Positions 8,737 through 17,681 are shown, counted from the first letter of the stretch. The stretch is DNA of 64,000 nucleotides from G020348185 sp964525045 (GCA_964525045.1 CAZGFD010000017.1:14184-78183), one strand, 5' to 3'. Notes: generated by a model not told the origin, from the sequence alone. Made by a program: numbers and translations.

Positions 8737-9054
8737 ATGCACGAACTGATCAACCTGCTGAGTTGGATTTGCTTGCTGCTCGGCTCATTTTTTGCGGTGA
8801 GCGGCGGGGTAGGTCTTTTGCGATTCCCGGACTTTTTTTCCCGTCTCCATCCTGCCGGGATGACCGACACACTAGGCGCCGCATTGATCATGATTGGCTT
8901 GATGTTCCAGGCAGGTTTCAACTTAATTTCGGTAAAACTCTTGATGATCCTTGCCTTCTTGTTGATCACGAATCCGACGGCGACCCATGCCTTAGCCAAA
9001 TCGGCCCTCCATGGAAAACAGCAACCCCTGACCAAACCATCCATCAAGCGTTAA
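8737..9054 (+). CDS. mrpG: Mrp antiporter subunit G
   Basis: 105 residues, three membrane helices, with the MrpG motif GLLRFPDFFSRLHPAGMTDT and LLITNPTATHALAKSA. It is preceded by a GGGAGA ribosome binding site 12 bases after mrpF. Order E-F-G followed by B-type subunits is typical of group-2-like Mrp operons. It acts as a structural subunit of the complex. Confidence 0.92.
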   Translation: MHELINLLSWICLLLGSFFAVSGGVGLLRFPDFFSRLHPAGMTDTLGAALIMIGLMFQAGFNLISVKLLMILAFLLITNPTATHALAKSALHGKQQPLTKPSIKR

Positions 9055-9056
9055 TC

Positions 9057-9599
9057 ATGGCCGAATTCGTTGATTTCACTTTCCTAGGCTTTTTAGCAGT
9101 TGTCGCCTTGGCGATGACCCGGTTGCGCAATTTGTTCGCCGTGGCCATGTTGTCCGGGATTTATAGTCTGTTATCTGCCGGACTCTTTGTTGTTCTGGAT
9201 GCTGTCGATGTCGCCTTTACCGAGGCTGCCGTCGGTGCAGGCATTACCACCGTTCTGATGATTGGCACTCTCGCCCTCACCGGCAGTGAAGAAAAAATTT
9301 CCGGGCGTCACCCCCTTCTGGCTCTTCTCATTGTCGTATTCACCGGGGCAGCCCTGATATACGGGACCTTGGATATGCCGGCGTTTGAAGATCCCCAGGC
9401 ACCGGTTCACCAGCATGTCGCACCCAAATACTTGAAAGATACTCCAATTGAAACGGGTGTTCCCAACGTGGTGACCGCGGTGCTTGCAAGTTATCGTGGA
9501 TACGACACCCTTGGCGAAACGACGGTCATTTTCACCGCTGGATTGGGCGTGATCCTCTTGTTGGGATTAGGGCAGAAAAAACCAAAAGGATCGAGATGA
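9057..9599 (+). CDS. Mrp subunit with DUF4040 (MrpA C-terminal-like)
   Basis: 180 residues from ATG 9057, two bases after the mrpG stop; the frame is open further upstream but overlaps mrpG. It carries the DUF4040 region (FLAVVALAMTRLRNLFAVAML, AVGAGITTVLMIGTL), which in Bacillus lies in the C-terminal part of MrpA. A final segment, GYDTLGETTVIFTAGLGVILLLGL, matches the end of that region. The operon therefore carries a split MrpA: this piece plus separate D-type antiporter subunits. About six membrane helices. Stop overlaps the next start (ATGA). Confidence 0.85.
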   Translation: MAEFVDFTFLGFLAVVALAMTRLRNLFAVAMLSGIYSLLSAGLFVVLDAVDVAFTEAAVGAGITTVLMIGTLALTGSEEKISGRHPLLALLIVVFTGAALIYGTLDMPAFEDPQAPVHQHVAPKYLKDTPIETGVPNVVTAVLASYRGYDTLGETTVIFTAGLGVILLLGLGQKKPKGSR

Positions 9600-10012
9600 T
9601 TCACAATCCGGTTTTACGGGTCATAGCGAAACTCATGATTCCTTTTATCCTGCTGTTCGCCCTTTACGTTCAGTTCCATGGCGATTTCGGACCCGGCGGG
9701 GGGTTTCAAGCGGGAGTGATTTTTGGAGCGGGACTCATCTTGTATGGTTTGGTCTTTGGGGTCGAGACCGCCTTGAAAGTTTTTTCCCCTACCATCCTCC
9801 GAATAGGGATTGCTGCCGGAGTTCTCCTCTATGCAAGTGTTGGCCTTGCCGGCATCGGCCTGAACGGGAAATTTTTGGATTATAATGTCCTAGGGCATGA
9901 TCCCCTTCACGGTCAACATCTGGGGATTCTCTTGGTCGAGCTTGGGGTCTTTATCACAGTGGCCTCAGTCATGATGACTATTTTCTTTGCATTTGCCGGA
10001 CGCAGGGCCTAA
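9596..10012 (+). CDS. mrpB: Mrp antiporter subunit B
   Basis: 138 residues, four membrane helices, with the MnhB hallmark HGDFGPGGGFQAGVIFGAGL (about residues 29-48) and a HxxHGQHLGILLVELG segment. It overlaps the preceding stop by four bases, implying translational coupling. MrpB is part of the membrane complex next to MrpA/C. No anomalies. Confidence 0.92.
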   Translation: MIHNPVLRVIAKLMIPFILLFALYVQFHGDFGPGGGFQAGVIFGAGLILYGLVFGVETALKVFSPTILRIGIAAGVLLYASVGLAGIGLNGKFLDYNVLGHDPLHGQHLGILLVELGVFITVASVMMTIFFAFAGRRA

Positions 10013-10014
10013 TC

Positions 10015-10368
10015 ATGTCTTACTTGGGTCTTTACAACTATTGGATTGTGATCGTTTTGATGATGGCCGGTTTTTATATGGTCATCGCCCATGGTAATTT
10101 GGTGAAAAAAATCATCGGGTTGAATGTCTTCCAGACTTCGGTATTTATCCTCTACATTTCCATGGGAAGAATTAGAGGAGGAACCGCCCCTATTATTAGT
10201 GAAGCCTTCACGCGGTATTCCAATCCCCTCCCCCACGTCCTGATTCTTACCGCTATTGTTGTCGGTGTCGCAACGGCCGCCTTAGGGTTGGCCTTAGCCG
10301 TCCGTATCAAGGAAGCCTACGGCACTATTGAAGAAGACGAGATTGTGAAGGCCGATACCCTCTCGTGA
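10015..10368 (+). CDS. mrpC: Mrp antiporter subunit C (NuoK-like)
   Basis: 117 residues, three membrane helices, homologous to complex I NuoK: GFYMVIAHGNLVKKIIGLNV, then LPHVLILTAIVVGVATAALG with the conserved PHxLxLTAIVV stretch. It starts two bases after mrpB stops and its own stop overlaps the mrpD GTG start. NuoK-type subunits provide buried acidic residues in the proton path. Confidence 0.92.
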   Translation: MSYLGLYNYWIVIVLMMAGFYMVIAHGNLVKKIIGLNVFQTSVFILYISMGRIRGGTAPIISEAFTRYSNPLPHVLILTAIVVGVATAALGLALAVRIKEAYGTIEEDEIVKADTLS

Positions 10369-11846
10369 TTCTTTCCAACCTTCCGGCCTTACAGGTTGTT
10401 ATCCCGCTGATTGCCGCGCCTCTTTGCGTTCTCCTCCGCAATCGGGAAATTGTTTGGGCCTTCACCTTGAGCGTATGTTGGAGCACGTTACTGATCGCAG
10501 GACTTCTGTTGAGTCAGGTCCTGACAACGGGCCCAATTTCCTATGCACTCGGTGACTGGGCAGCTCCCTGGGGCATTGAGTATCGCGTTGACGTGCTCAA
10601 TGGATTTGTTCTGCTGATTGTCTCCAGTATCAGTGCTATTGTGATGCCATTTGCTCGCGAGAGCGTGACGAATGACATTCCGGAACATCAAATCGGGCTT
10701 TTTTATTCGGCACTCCTGTTATGCCTGACAGGGTTGTTGGGCATCGTGATTACCGGTGATGCCTTTAACCTTTTTGTCTTTCTTGAAATTTCCTCTCTAT
10801 CATCGTATGTCTTAATCAGCCTGGGAAAAGACAGACGGGCCCTGACTGCGGCCTATCAATATCTGATTATGGGCTCTATCGGCGCGACGTTTTTTGTCAT
10901 TGGGGTCGGATTGCTGTATATGATGACCGGCACGCTCAACATGGCTGATCTCGCATCCCGCCTCCCCAAGGTGCTTCACACCCGAACGGTCCTAGCCGCT
11001 TTTGGTTTCTTGACGGTCGGCATTGGGCTTAAGTTGGCCATGTTTCCCCTTCACCTCTGGCTACCGAATGCCTATACCTACGCACCCTCCGTTGTCACCG
11101 TTTTCCTGGCAGCAACCGCGACCAAAGTGGCGGTCTACGTGTTCGTACGGTTCTTCTTCACGATCTTTGGGGTGCAATTCGTATTTGACACTCTGCCGGT
11201 CGGGACGATTCTTCTTACATTAGGTCTTGCAGGGGTACTCGTCGCCTCGACAGTGGCGATATTTCAGACCAACGTCAAGCGATTGCTCGCCTACTCCAGC
11301 GTCGCGCAAATCGGCTATATGCTATTGGGGATTGGCATGGCCTCTGTCACTGGCCTCACGGCCGGCATATTACATCTCTTCAATCACGCCATCATGAAAG
11401 GTGGCTTATTTATGGTGATGGGGTGCGTGATGTATCAGCTTGGGTCCGTGAATATTCAACAACTCAATGGAATCGGCAAACGGATGCCATGGACGATGGC
11501 CGCATTTGTCGTCGGAGGTCTTGGACTGATTGGAGTGCCGTTGACGGTTGGATTTATCAGCAAGTGGTATCTGGTTCTTGGCGCCATTGAAAAGGGGTAT
11601 TGGTTTGTCGTGGCCGGAATACTCCTTGGGTCCCTTCTGGCATTGGTCTATATCTGGCGGGTCGTCGAAGTGGCCTACTTTCGTCCGATTTCCCCGGAGC
11701 GTGCTTCGGTTCAAGAAGCGCCGCTCTCCATGGTGATTCCGACATGGATTTTAATTGGTACCACCCTGTATTTTGGAATAGAAACTTCGTTAACGGTCGG
11801 AACGGCGGATCAAGCCGCTCGTTTCCTCATGGAGCGCAGCCCCTAA
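10365..11846 (+). CDS. mrpD: Mrp antiporter subunit D (first D-type copy)
   Basis: 493 residues, about 14 membrane helices, starting at GTG 10365 inside the mrpC stop. It has the ion-translocating core shared with NuoM/NuoN: the TM5 glutamate in GDAFNLFVFLEISSLSSYVL (near residue 140), the TM7 lysine in GIGLKLAMFPLHLWLPNAY (about 220-235) and the TM8 lysine in AATATKVAVYVF. These residues carry protons in Mrp and complex I. Its stop overlaps the next ATG by one base. Confidence 0.92.
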   Translation: MILSNLPALQVVIPLIAAPLCVLLRNREIVWAFTLSVCWSTLLIAGLLLSQVLTTGPISYALGDWAAPWGIEYRVDVLNGFVLLIVSSISAIVMPFARESVTNDIPEHQIGLFYSALLLCLTGLLGIVITGDAFNLFVFLEISSLSSYVLISLGKDRRALTAAYQYLIMGSIGATFFVIGVGLLYMMTGTLNMADLASRLPKVLHTRTVLAAFGFLTVGIGLKLAMFPLHLWLPNAYTYAPSVVTVFLAATATKVAVYVFVRFFFTIFGVQFVFDTLPVGTILLTLGLAGVLVASTVAIFQTNVKRLLAYSSVAQIGYMLLGIGMASVTGLTAGILHLFNHAIMKGGLFMVMGCVMYQLGSVNIQQLNGIGKRMPWTMAAFVVGGLGLIGVPLTVGFISKWYLVLGAIEKGYWFVVAGILLGSLLALVYIWRVVEVAYFRPISPERASVQEAPLSMVIPTWILIGTTLYFGIETSLTVGTADQAARFLMERSP

Positions 11847-13306
11847 TGGACACGATCCCTTTTCTGGCTATTCTCGTGCCCTTAGCCGGCGCTGTTTTGA
11901 TCGGACTCACGGGCCATTCTCCCAATGTACGGGAAACGATTACCCTCATCACCGCCGGTTCCTTGTTTTTTCTCGTGAGCCAGCTCCTTCCGGACCTCCT
12001 TCAGGGTGCTCGGCCGGGCTTCACGATTCTGACACCTGTGCCTGACCTTCCCCTCGCTCTGGAAGTAGAACCGCTCGGTATGTTGTTTGCGCTCATCGCG
12101 AGCTTCCTGTGGATCGTGACATCAATCTATTCAATTGGGTACATGCGTGGCCATCACGAACTCCATCAGACCCGTTTTTACGTCTGCTTTGCCATCGCCA
12201 TCGCCAGTGCGATGGGCGTCGCCTTTGCCGGCAATATGTTCACGTTGTTTGTGTTTTACGAAACCTTGACGCTTTCCACTTATCCCCTGGTCACCCATTC
12301 AGGCACAGAGCAAGCCAAAAAGGCCGGTCGGCTCTACCTGGGCCTTCTCCTTTTCACTTCAATCGGGCTTCAGTTAGTGGCCATTATTTGGACCTGGGTC
12401 TTAGCCGGCACCTTGGATTTCACGCAAGGGGGCATACTCGACGGGAAGGCGTCCTCCACGGTCATCAGTGTTCTGTTTGTTTTATATATTCTGGGAATTG
12501 GTAAAGCCGCGTTGATGCCCCTTCATCGTTGGCTGCCTGCTGCCATGGTCGCTCCTACACCGGTAAGTGCCCTCCTGCATGCCGTGGCCGTCGTGAAAGC
12601 CGGGGTCTTTACCATCCTAAAGGTCTGCGTCTATATTTTCGGACTCGATCTCTTAAGCCAGATCGGTTCCCGCCCATGGATTCTGTATCTGGCGGGAATT
12701 ACGATCGTCGTGGCATCCTTGATTGCCATGACCAAGGATAATCTCAAAGCCCGGTTGGCCTACTCGACGATTAGCCAGTTGTCTTATGTGATATTGGGAG
12801 CGTTGTTGGCCAATGCATGGGGTGTCATCGGAAGCGGTATGCATATTGCCATGCATGCCTTTGGCAAAATTACTTTATTTTTCGGCGCTGGGGCCATCAT
12901 GGTGGCCGCGCACAAAACCGAAATCAGTGATATGGATGGAATCGGCCGAGCCATGCCGGTCACCATGCTGGCTTTTCTTATCGGATGTCTGAGCGTCATC
13001 GGTCTTCCGCCGATGGGGGGCATGTGGAGCAAATGGTATCTGGCGCTCGGCACCCTGGAAGCTCAACAGATCCCCTTATTAGGGGTGCTGCTGCTAAGTG
13101 CCCTCCTCAACATTGCCTATCTGCTGCCCATACCCGTTCGAGCGTTTTTCGGCAAGCCTAAAGATGAAAATGTCATCCAAGGAGTACAAGAAGCTCCTCT
13201 CCCTTGCTTAATTGCTCTCGTGATCACGTCCATTGGATGCCTAGTCTTATTCTTTGGATCTGACGGGGTCTATGCTTTGCTGAAATCAGCACTCTCTCTC
13301 AGTTAA
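11846..13306 (+). CDS. Mrp D-type antiporter subunit (second copy)
   Basis: 486 residues from ATG 11846; the frame is open upstream into mrpD but a start there is unlikely. Same 14-helix fold, with TM5 FTLFVFYETLTLSTYPLV, TM7 GIGKAALMPLHRWLPAAMVAPTPVSALLH and a conserved lysine in VVKAGVF. The HRWLPxAMxAPTPVSALLH form is closer to MrpA-N/NuoL than to MrpD, so this may supply the role of the missing MrpA N-terminal module. It ends 11 bases before the small membrane protein gene, whose ribosome binding site is AAGGAGGA. Confidence 0.88.
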   Translation: MDTIPFLAILVPLAGAVLIGLTGHSPNVRETITLITAGSLFFLVSQLLPDLLQGARPGFTILTPVPDLPLALEVEPLGMLFALIASFLWIVTSIYSIGYMRGHHELHQTRFYVCFAIAIASAMGVAFAGNMFTLFVFYETLTLSTYPLVTHSGTEQAKKAGRLYLGLLLFTSIGLQLVAIIWTWVLAGTLDFTQGGILDGKASSTVISVLFVLYILGIGKAALMPLHRWLPAAMVAPTPVSALLHAVAVVKAGVFTILKVCVYIFGLDLLSQIGSRPWILYLAGITIVVASLIAMTKDNLKARLAYSTISQLSYVILGALLANAWGVIGSGMHIAMHAFGKITLFFGAGAIMVAAHKTEISDMDGIGRAMPVTMLAFLIGCLSVIGLPPMGGMWSKWYLALGTLEAQQIPLLGVLLLSALLNIAYLLPIPVRAFFGKPKDENVIQGVQEAPLPCLIALVITSIGCLVLFFGSDGVYALLKSALSLS

Positions 13307-13317
13307 GGAGGAACACC

Positions 13318-13581
13318 ATGGAGAAAAAACCCCATCATCTCGATCCACCTGGACTATGGGACAATCCCAGAAACGTCAAAAAGCTTCTCTATGGTTTCTA
13401 TATCATCTGTGCCGCCTTGTTTCTCGTAGATTTTTTCGTTCATCGGCACATGATGCACTCGTGGGAACACCTCTGGGGGTTTTACGCCATCTACGGGTGG
13501 GTGGCTTGTGTCATTTTAGTCTTGGTAGCCAAAGAACTTCGAAAAGTGTTGATGCGTCGGGAAGATTATTATGATCGGTGA
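13318..13581 (+). CDS. small Mrp-operon membrane protein
   Basis: 87 residues: a soluble N-terminus (LWDNPRNVKKLLYGFYIIC), one or two membrane helices, a His-rich loop (VHRHMMHSWEHLWGFYAIYG) and a C-terminal VAKELRKVLMRREDYYD tail. Similar proteins sit between D-type subunits in Mrp operons of several proteobacteria. It has a strong AAGGAGG site and overlaps the next gene by eleven bases. It is likely an accessory subunit; its biochemical role is unknown to me. The histidine cluster could bind metal or protons (inference). Confidence 0.8.
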   Translation: MEKKPHHLDPPGLWDNPRNVKKLLYGFYIICAALFLVDFFVHRHMMHSWEHLWGFYAIYGWVACVILVLVAKELRKVLMRREDYYDR

Positions 13582-15268
13582 TATTCCCCCGTTTGCGTTT
13601 TTTTTCATAGGGGCACTGCTCCTCCCCTTCTTTCGCGGTTGGAGTCGTCCGGTCATGTTGTGCCTGATCCCGGTGGCCGGGGCTTTCAATCTTCTTCATA
13701 TGAGTGAAGGGATAATGTGGAATCTCACCCTATTTTCCTACCAACTGACCCCCCTGCGAGTTGATCGGCTCAGTCTCCTGTTCGGGTATCTTTTTCATCT
13801 TGCCGCCTTCCTCGGTATCGTCTTCTCTCTCCATCTAAAAGAAACGAGTCAACACGTTGTCGGACTTCTCTATGCGGGCAGTGCCATCGGTGCGGTGTTT
13901 GCGGGTGATCTGATCACTCTTTTTGTGTTTTGGGAACTCTTGGCGATTTCTTCCGTCTTTTTCATCTGGGCCAGAAGAAGCCCGAAGGCGATTCAATCAG
14001 GATTTCGCTATTTGATCTTTCAGATTCTCTCAGGCCTGCTCCTCTTTGTGGGGATTCTCATACACGGGCGGGAGTTCCAGTCCGTTTCCTTCGATGTCAT
14101 CAGTTGGAATGAAACGGCGGCCTGGTTGTTCTTTATCGCCTTTGGGATCAAGGCGGCCTTCCCGCTCCTTCATAACTGGCTTACGGATGCCTATCCGGAA
14201 GCCACTCCGACAGGCACCGTGTTTCTGAGCGCCTTTACCACCAAAGTGTCCATTTACTGTCTCGCCCGGGCTTTTCCCGGAACAGAAATGCTGATTTATA
14301 TCGGGATGGCCATGACGTGTTTTCCCATTTTCTATGCAGTCATTGAAAATGATTTACGGCGAGTGTTGGCCTACAGCATGATTAACCAATTGGGGTTCAT
14401 GGTCTGCGGAATAGGCTTGGGAACTGCCCTAGCCATTAACGGCGCCGTTTCCCACGCGTTTAACGATGTGATCTTCAAAGGATTGCTGTTTATGACGATG
14501 GGCTCCGTCTTGCATATGACCGGTCGAATGAATGGGTCGGATTTGGGCGGTTTGTATAAAACCATGCCGTGGACCACAGGGTTCTGTATTGTCGGAGCCT
14601 GTTCTATATCTGCCTTCCCGCTCTTTAGCGGATTTGTCAGTAAATCGATGGTGATGACGGCCGCCTTGGAGCAAGGGTATGGCTGGGTATGGATTGCTCT
14701 TCTCTTCGCCTCCGCGGGAGTGTTTCATCATGCGGGAATCAAAATTCCCTTTTTCGCCTTTTTCGCGCATGATTCCGGGATCCGCGTAAAAGATCCTCCA
14801 ATAAACATGCTGATCGCCATGGGGCTCTCTGCGGTGTTATGCGTGTTCATCGGAAGCTATCCATGGCTGCTGTACAGCCTGTTGCCAATGCCTGTGGATT
14901 ATGTCCCTTATGACCTGACTCATGTTCTCACTCAAACCCAATTGCTCTTTTTCTCGGCTCTGGCATTTTGTTGGTTAAAACTGCGGGGACTGTATCCGCC
15001 CGAGTTACCATCGGTGAATTTAGATGTCGAGTGGGTATACCGGAAATTAGGGTCTCAAATAATCGACAAGTCAGTCGGCGTTCTCCAATTAATGAGAAAC
15101 CAAGTTCAAAGTCAGTATTCTCACGCTCGGGCCTATTATCAATCGCATGAAGAGGCCTACCGTTCGCTGATTATGAGATGGTTCCACCACCCCTGGCCCA
15201 CAGGGCTGATGACTCTGTGGGCTGTGGGCTTACTGGGAATTATTTTATTCTCTTACTATTTCTATTAA
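13571..15268 (+). CDS. Mrp D-type antiporter subunit (third copy)
   Basis: 565 residues with the D-type core: TM5 LITLFVFWELLAISSVFFIW, TM7 FGIKAAFPLLHNWLTDAYPEATPTG and TM8 SAFTTKVSIYCLAR, so the Glu/Lys pumping residues are retained. It is longer than MrpD because of a C-terminal extension (from about 475) with a lateral amphipathic stretch and a final membrane helix (LMTLWAVGLLGIILFSYYF). That extension recalls NuoL-like lateral helices. The gene overlaps its upstream neighbour by eleven bases and closes the operon. Confidence 0.9.
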   Translation: MIGDIPPFAFFFIGALLLPFFRGWSRPVMLCLIPVAGAFNLLHMSEGIMWNLTLFSYQLTPLRVDRLSLLFGYLFHLAAFLGIVFSLHLKETSQHVVGLLYAGSAIGAVFAGDLITLFVFWELLAISSVFFIWARRSPKAIQSGFRYLIFQILSGLLLFVGILIHGREFQSVSFDVISWNETAAWLFFIAFGIKAAFPLLHNWLTDAYPEATPTGTVFLSAFTTKVSIYCLARAFPGTEMLIYIGMAMTCFPIFYAVIENDLRRVLAYSMINQLGFMVCGIGLGTALAINGAVSHAFNDVIFKGLLFMTMGSVLHMTGRMNGSDLGGLYKTMPWTTGFCIVGACSISAFPLFSGFVSKSMVMTAALEQGYGWVWIALLFASAGVFHHAGIKIPFFAFFAHDSGIRVKDPPINMLIAMGLSAVLCVFIGSYPWLLYSLLPMPVDYVPYDLTHVLTQTQLLFFSALAFCWLKLRGLYPPELPSVNLDVEWVYRKLGSQIIDKSVGVLQLMRNQVQSQYSHARAYYQSHEEAYRSLIMRWFHHPWPTGLMTLWAVGLLGIILFSYYFY

Positions 15269-15400
15269 CCTTTCATTTGCTGACGAGACTTTGGGTACAT
15301 GGTCTCATGTTGCGAGAAGATTCCTCTCTTGCTAATCTTCCCCCACTTATTCCAACATGTTGAATGGGTTTAAAGGAAGGTTCCACTAAAGGAGGCCAAA

Positions 15401-15844
15401 ATGGTAGTACGTGACGTGATGTCAACTGGCGTGCTCACCGCCAAAAAAACTGATACCCTGCGGTCCGTGGTCATCAAGATGCTGAGTCGCCATTGTGGCG
15501 CCATTCCCGTGGTGGAGGATGACGGAAAATTAATCGGGTTAGTCGCGGTTCGGGACGTCATGATTCCTTTGTATCCCAAATATGGAGATTATGTTCATGA
15601 TAATGTTCATAGCCGCGACTTTGTGGAAATGGAGGAAGGATTCCCCAGTGTCCTCAAAAAGACCGTCGGAGACGTAATGAGTCACAATCCCCTGACCGTC
15701 TCTCCCGATGACCCCATTTTAGAAGCCGCCTCCTACATGGGACTGAAACATTTCCGCCGTATCCCGGTCGTCGAAGATGGGAAACTCGTCGGCATGGTCA
15801 GTATCGGGGATATTAACCGGGGACTCTTCTTTAATCAGAGTTGA
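15401..15844 (+). CDS. CBS-domain pair protein
   Basis: 147 residues: two CBS motifs (about 1-60 and 82-145) separated by a ~20-residue insert (HDNVHSRDFVEMEEGFPSVL). Start VVRDVMSTGVLTAKKTDTLR follows a strong AAAGGAGG site. Motifs CGAIPVVEDDGKLIGLVAVRD and RRIPVVEDGKLVGMVSIGD are canonical. It lies 132 bases after the Mrp operon and could sense nucleotides for it or act independently. It is closer to universal-stress-type CBS proteins than to the two other CBS proteins in this window. Confidence 0.85.
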   Translation: MVVRDVMSTGVLTAKKTDTLRSVVIKMLSRHCGAIPVVEDDGKLIGLVAVRDVMIPLYPKYGDYVHDNVHSRDFVEMEEGFPSVLKKTVGDVMSHNPLTVSPDDPILEAASYMGLKHFRRIPVVEDGKLVGMVSIGDINRGLFFNQS

Positions 15845-15989
15845 TCGGGTTAAGGACCAGGTAAAAGTAATCTTTCCAGACATGGGAATACTCTTGTAGG
15901 AAAGAAGGCCCTTACGACCGCCCACTTTCCTACAGATTGGCAGCCAACTTCTTTTACTTCCATCGTTACGATTCAAAATCATTGTAACT

Positions 15990-16019
15990 TTGTTTTTCCG
16001 GTTCCTTTTAGAGTACAAT
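15990..16019 (+). promoter_or_regulatory. candidate sigma-70-type promoter of SYLF gene
   Basis: TTGTTT and TACAAT hexamers separated by 18 bases, lying about 145 bases upstream of the SYLF start and just before a structured leader. Match is good at -10, moderate at -35. Confidence 0.45.
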
Positions 16020-16020
16020 G

Positions 16021-16093
16021 AGTAGGCTTGGGGGACTAGTGTCCCCAAAATTTTTTCTTGGGGAGAACGTAGCAAAGTCACGGTAGCCTACTT
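16021..16093 (+). promoter_or_regulatory. structured 5' leader of SYLF gene (possible RNA switch or attenuator)
   Basis: The outer arms AGTAGGCT (16021-16028) and AGCCTACT (16086-16093) are perfectly complementary. Between them lies a hairpin around TTGGGG..CCCCAA (16028-16048), followed by AATTTTTT, which resembles an intrinsic terminator. Then comes an unpaired GCAAAG-containing segment. The outer stem and the terminator-like hairpin compete at the base, so alternative folding is possible. I cannot assign it to a known riboswitch class. Confidence 0.4.
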
Positions 16094-16163
16094 CTCTCAA
16101 AAAGGAAAAACTCCGCACTCAAGGCAACACACCACTCGCTCAAAATTTAAGGAGGTATTGACG

Positions 16164-16856
16164 ATGCCAACCCCGAAAAATCGTACGACACGTTTCGTGA
16201 ACATGTTTCTTATTCTCATTTTGGGACTCTCACTGGCCCTAATCGGCAATCCGGCCTGGGCGGCCGGTGAAGAACAAATGATTGTCGATAAGTCGGAAAT
16301 GGCCCTTCAGACCATTTACAAGGAAAATGCGTGGTTCCGCGACCACGCCAAAGAGGCCAAAGCCATTTACATTGTTCCCTCCTTATTGAGAGGCGCGTTC
16401 ATCTTTGGCGGCGCTGGAGGAAGCGGGGTATTAATTGTTAAAAAACCGGATGGAAGTTGGTCTGAACCGGGCTTTTACACCATGGGCTCTGCCAGCTTTG
16501 GGTTACAGATCGGCGCAGATGCTTCTGAGATTGTCGTCGTTGTTCGAACCCAACGGGGGCTGGAAGCCTTTTATTCTACCGATTTTCGGTTTGGGGGCGA
16601 CCTAAGCGTTGCGGTCGGACCTTCGGGTGCAGGTGCTCGCGGAGGAGGCTTAAAAGGAGATTTCGTCTCCTTTGCCAAATCCAAAGGAGCGTATGCCGGG
16701 GTATCCATCGATGGGCAAGGCGTTGCCACTTCGGATACCGCTAATATGAATTACTATGGCAAACCTGTTCGCCCCACCGATATTTTCGTGAAGGGAACCG
16801 TCTCCAACCCCGGGTCCAAATCCCTTCGGGGGACAGCTGATAAGTTATTGAAGTAA
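16164..16856 (+). CDS. exported SYLF-domain (Ysc84-like) lipid-binding protein
   Basis: About 230 residues from ATG 16164, with GGAGG eight bases upstream; an in-frame TTG at 16158 is too close to it. A signal peptide (core FLILILGLSLALIG) ends near AWAA. The rest is a SYLF domain: a GAFIFGGAGGSGVLIVK glycine-rich turn, FYTMGSASFGLQIGAD, and VAVGPSGAGARGG. SYLF domains bind phosphoinositides in eukaryotes; bacterial exported versions are uncharacterised and probably periplasmic or outer-membrane-associated. A strong terminator follows, so the gene is monocistronic. Confidence 0.85.
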   Translation: MPTPKNRTTRFVNMFLILILGLSLALIGNPAWAAGEEQMIVDKSEMALQTIYKENAWFRDHAKEAKAIYIVPSLLRGAFIFGGAGGSGVLIVKKPDGSWSEPGFYTMGSASFGLQIGADASEIVVVVRTQRGLEAFYSTDFRFGGDLSVAVGPSGAGARGGGLKGDFVSFAKSKGAYAGVSIDGQGVATSDTANMNYYGKPVRPTDIFVKGTVSNPGSKSLRGTADKLLK

Positions 16857-16894
16857 TATACCCGATGCAGGCGATGGCTTGAATACCCTTGAAC

Positions 16895-16930
16895 AAGGGG
16901 ATGGCTTCTAAAGCCATCCCCTTTTTTATT
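16895..16930 (+). terminator. strong rho-independent terminator
   Basis: A 13-bp perfect stem AAGGGGATGGCTT / AAGCCATCCCCTT with a three-base loop runs into a T-rich tract. It ends the SYLF transcript. Confidence 0.85.
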
Positions 16931-17164
16931 TTGCCAAATCTGGAATATCGCGGGGGTTGGAAATGGATAAACCCATCATAATAATCGGTCGTTGGCAATG
17001 ATTTTTTTGTGATGCTATGGTGAAAGATAATGGATAATGACTCTTTGATTCGATTGAATGAGTCCCGCCTCACATCCCCCAACCCCGAATCCCTTTGTGT
17101 CCAATGACCGGAGGTTCACGGGTAAATGAAGAATCCCAAAATCAAATCTAAAGGAGGGTAAAAT

Positions 17165-17644
17165 ATGAAAGGGCAACGCTGGTGCGCATCAGTTGTTGGA
17201 ATTGTTTTTCTTCTGAGCATGGGTGGACCGGGTTTCGGAAAATTGATGGTGTTTCCCAAACAAGGCCAATCCAAGGAACAACAAGAACAGGATGAATTTT
17301 CCTGCTACAAGTGGGCTGTCGAACAAACAGGCATTGATCCCCGACAGGGGGGGGCGCCCTCGGCATCGGCCCAACAAGAAGCTCCCCTCGGGGGAGCGGC
17401 AAGAGGAGCGGGGAAAGGCGCAGCCCTCGGCGCCATTGGTGGAGCAGTTGCCGGCGATGCCGGGAAAGGGGCCGCAGTTGGCGCGGCGGTTGGTGGAGCC
17501 GGAGGCGCCCTGGGAAGTCGACGCCGCAACCGCCATCGGGAAGCCGCAGCCCAACAACAAGCCCAACAGCAGCAGAACGCTATGGCTGAATATGATAGAG
17601 CCTGGGGTTTGTGTATGAAGGGGAAAGGTTACGAAGTCGGCTGA
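17165..17644 (+). CDS. exported glycine-zipper protein
   Basis: 159 residues behind AAAGGAGGG. A signal peptide (VVGIVFLLSMGGPGFG) is followed by a short Cys-containing segment (FSCYKWAVEQTGIDP). A glycine-zipper block (about 78-118) has repeated GxxxGAAxG patterns, likely forming membrane-inserted helices. An Ala/Gln-rich stretch (QQQAQQQQ) leads to a C-terminal WGLCMKGKGY. The two cysteines could pair. The FxCYxWA...DRAWGLCMxGxGY frame is a recurrent bacterial lipoprotein/outer-membrane stress theme; a surface or outer-membrane role is inferred. Confidence 0.75.
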   Translation: MKGQRWCASVVGIVFLLSMGGPGFGKLMVFPKQGQSKEQQEQDEFSCYKWAVEQTGIDPRQGGAPSASAQQEAPLGGAARGAGKGAALGAIGGAVAGDAGKGAAVGAAVGGAGGALGSRRRNRHREAAAQQQAQQQQNAMAEYDRAWGLCMKGKGYEVG

Positions 17645-17681
17645 CGTACCTTCAATCATCCTCTCCCCTAGCTTCGGGGAA

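Noticed and set aside
16021..16093. Cyclic-di-GMP (GEMM) riboswitch in the SYLF leader
   Set aside because: A GCAAAG...GGTAGCC string is suggestive, but the conserved core and stem arrangement of GEMM are not all present, so no class is claimed.
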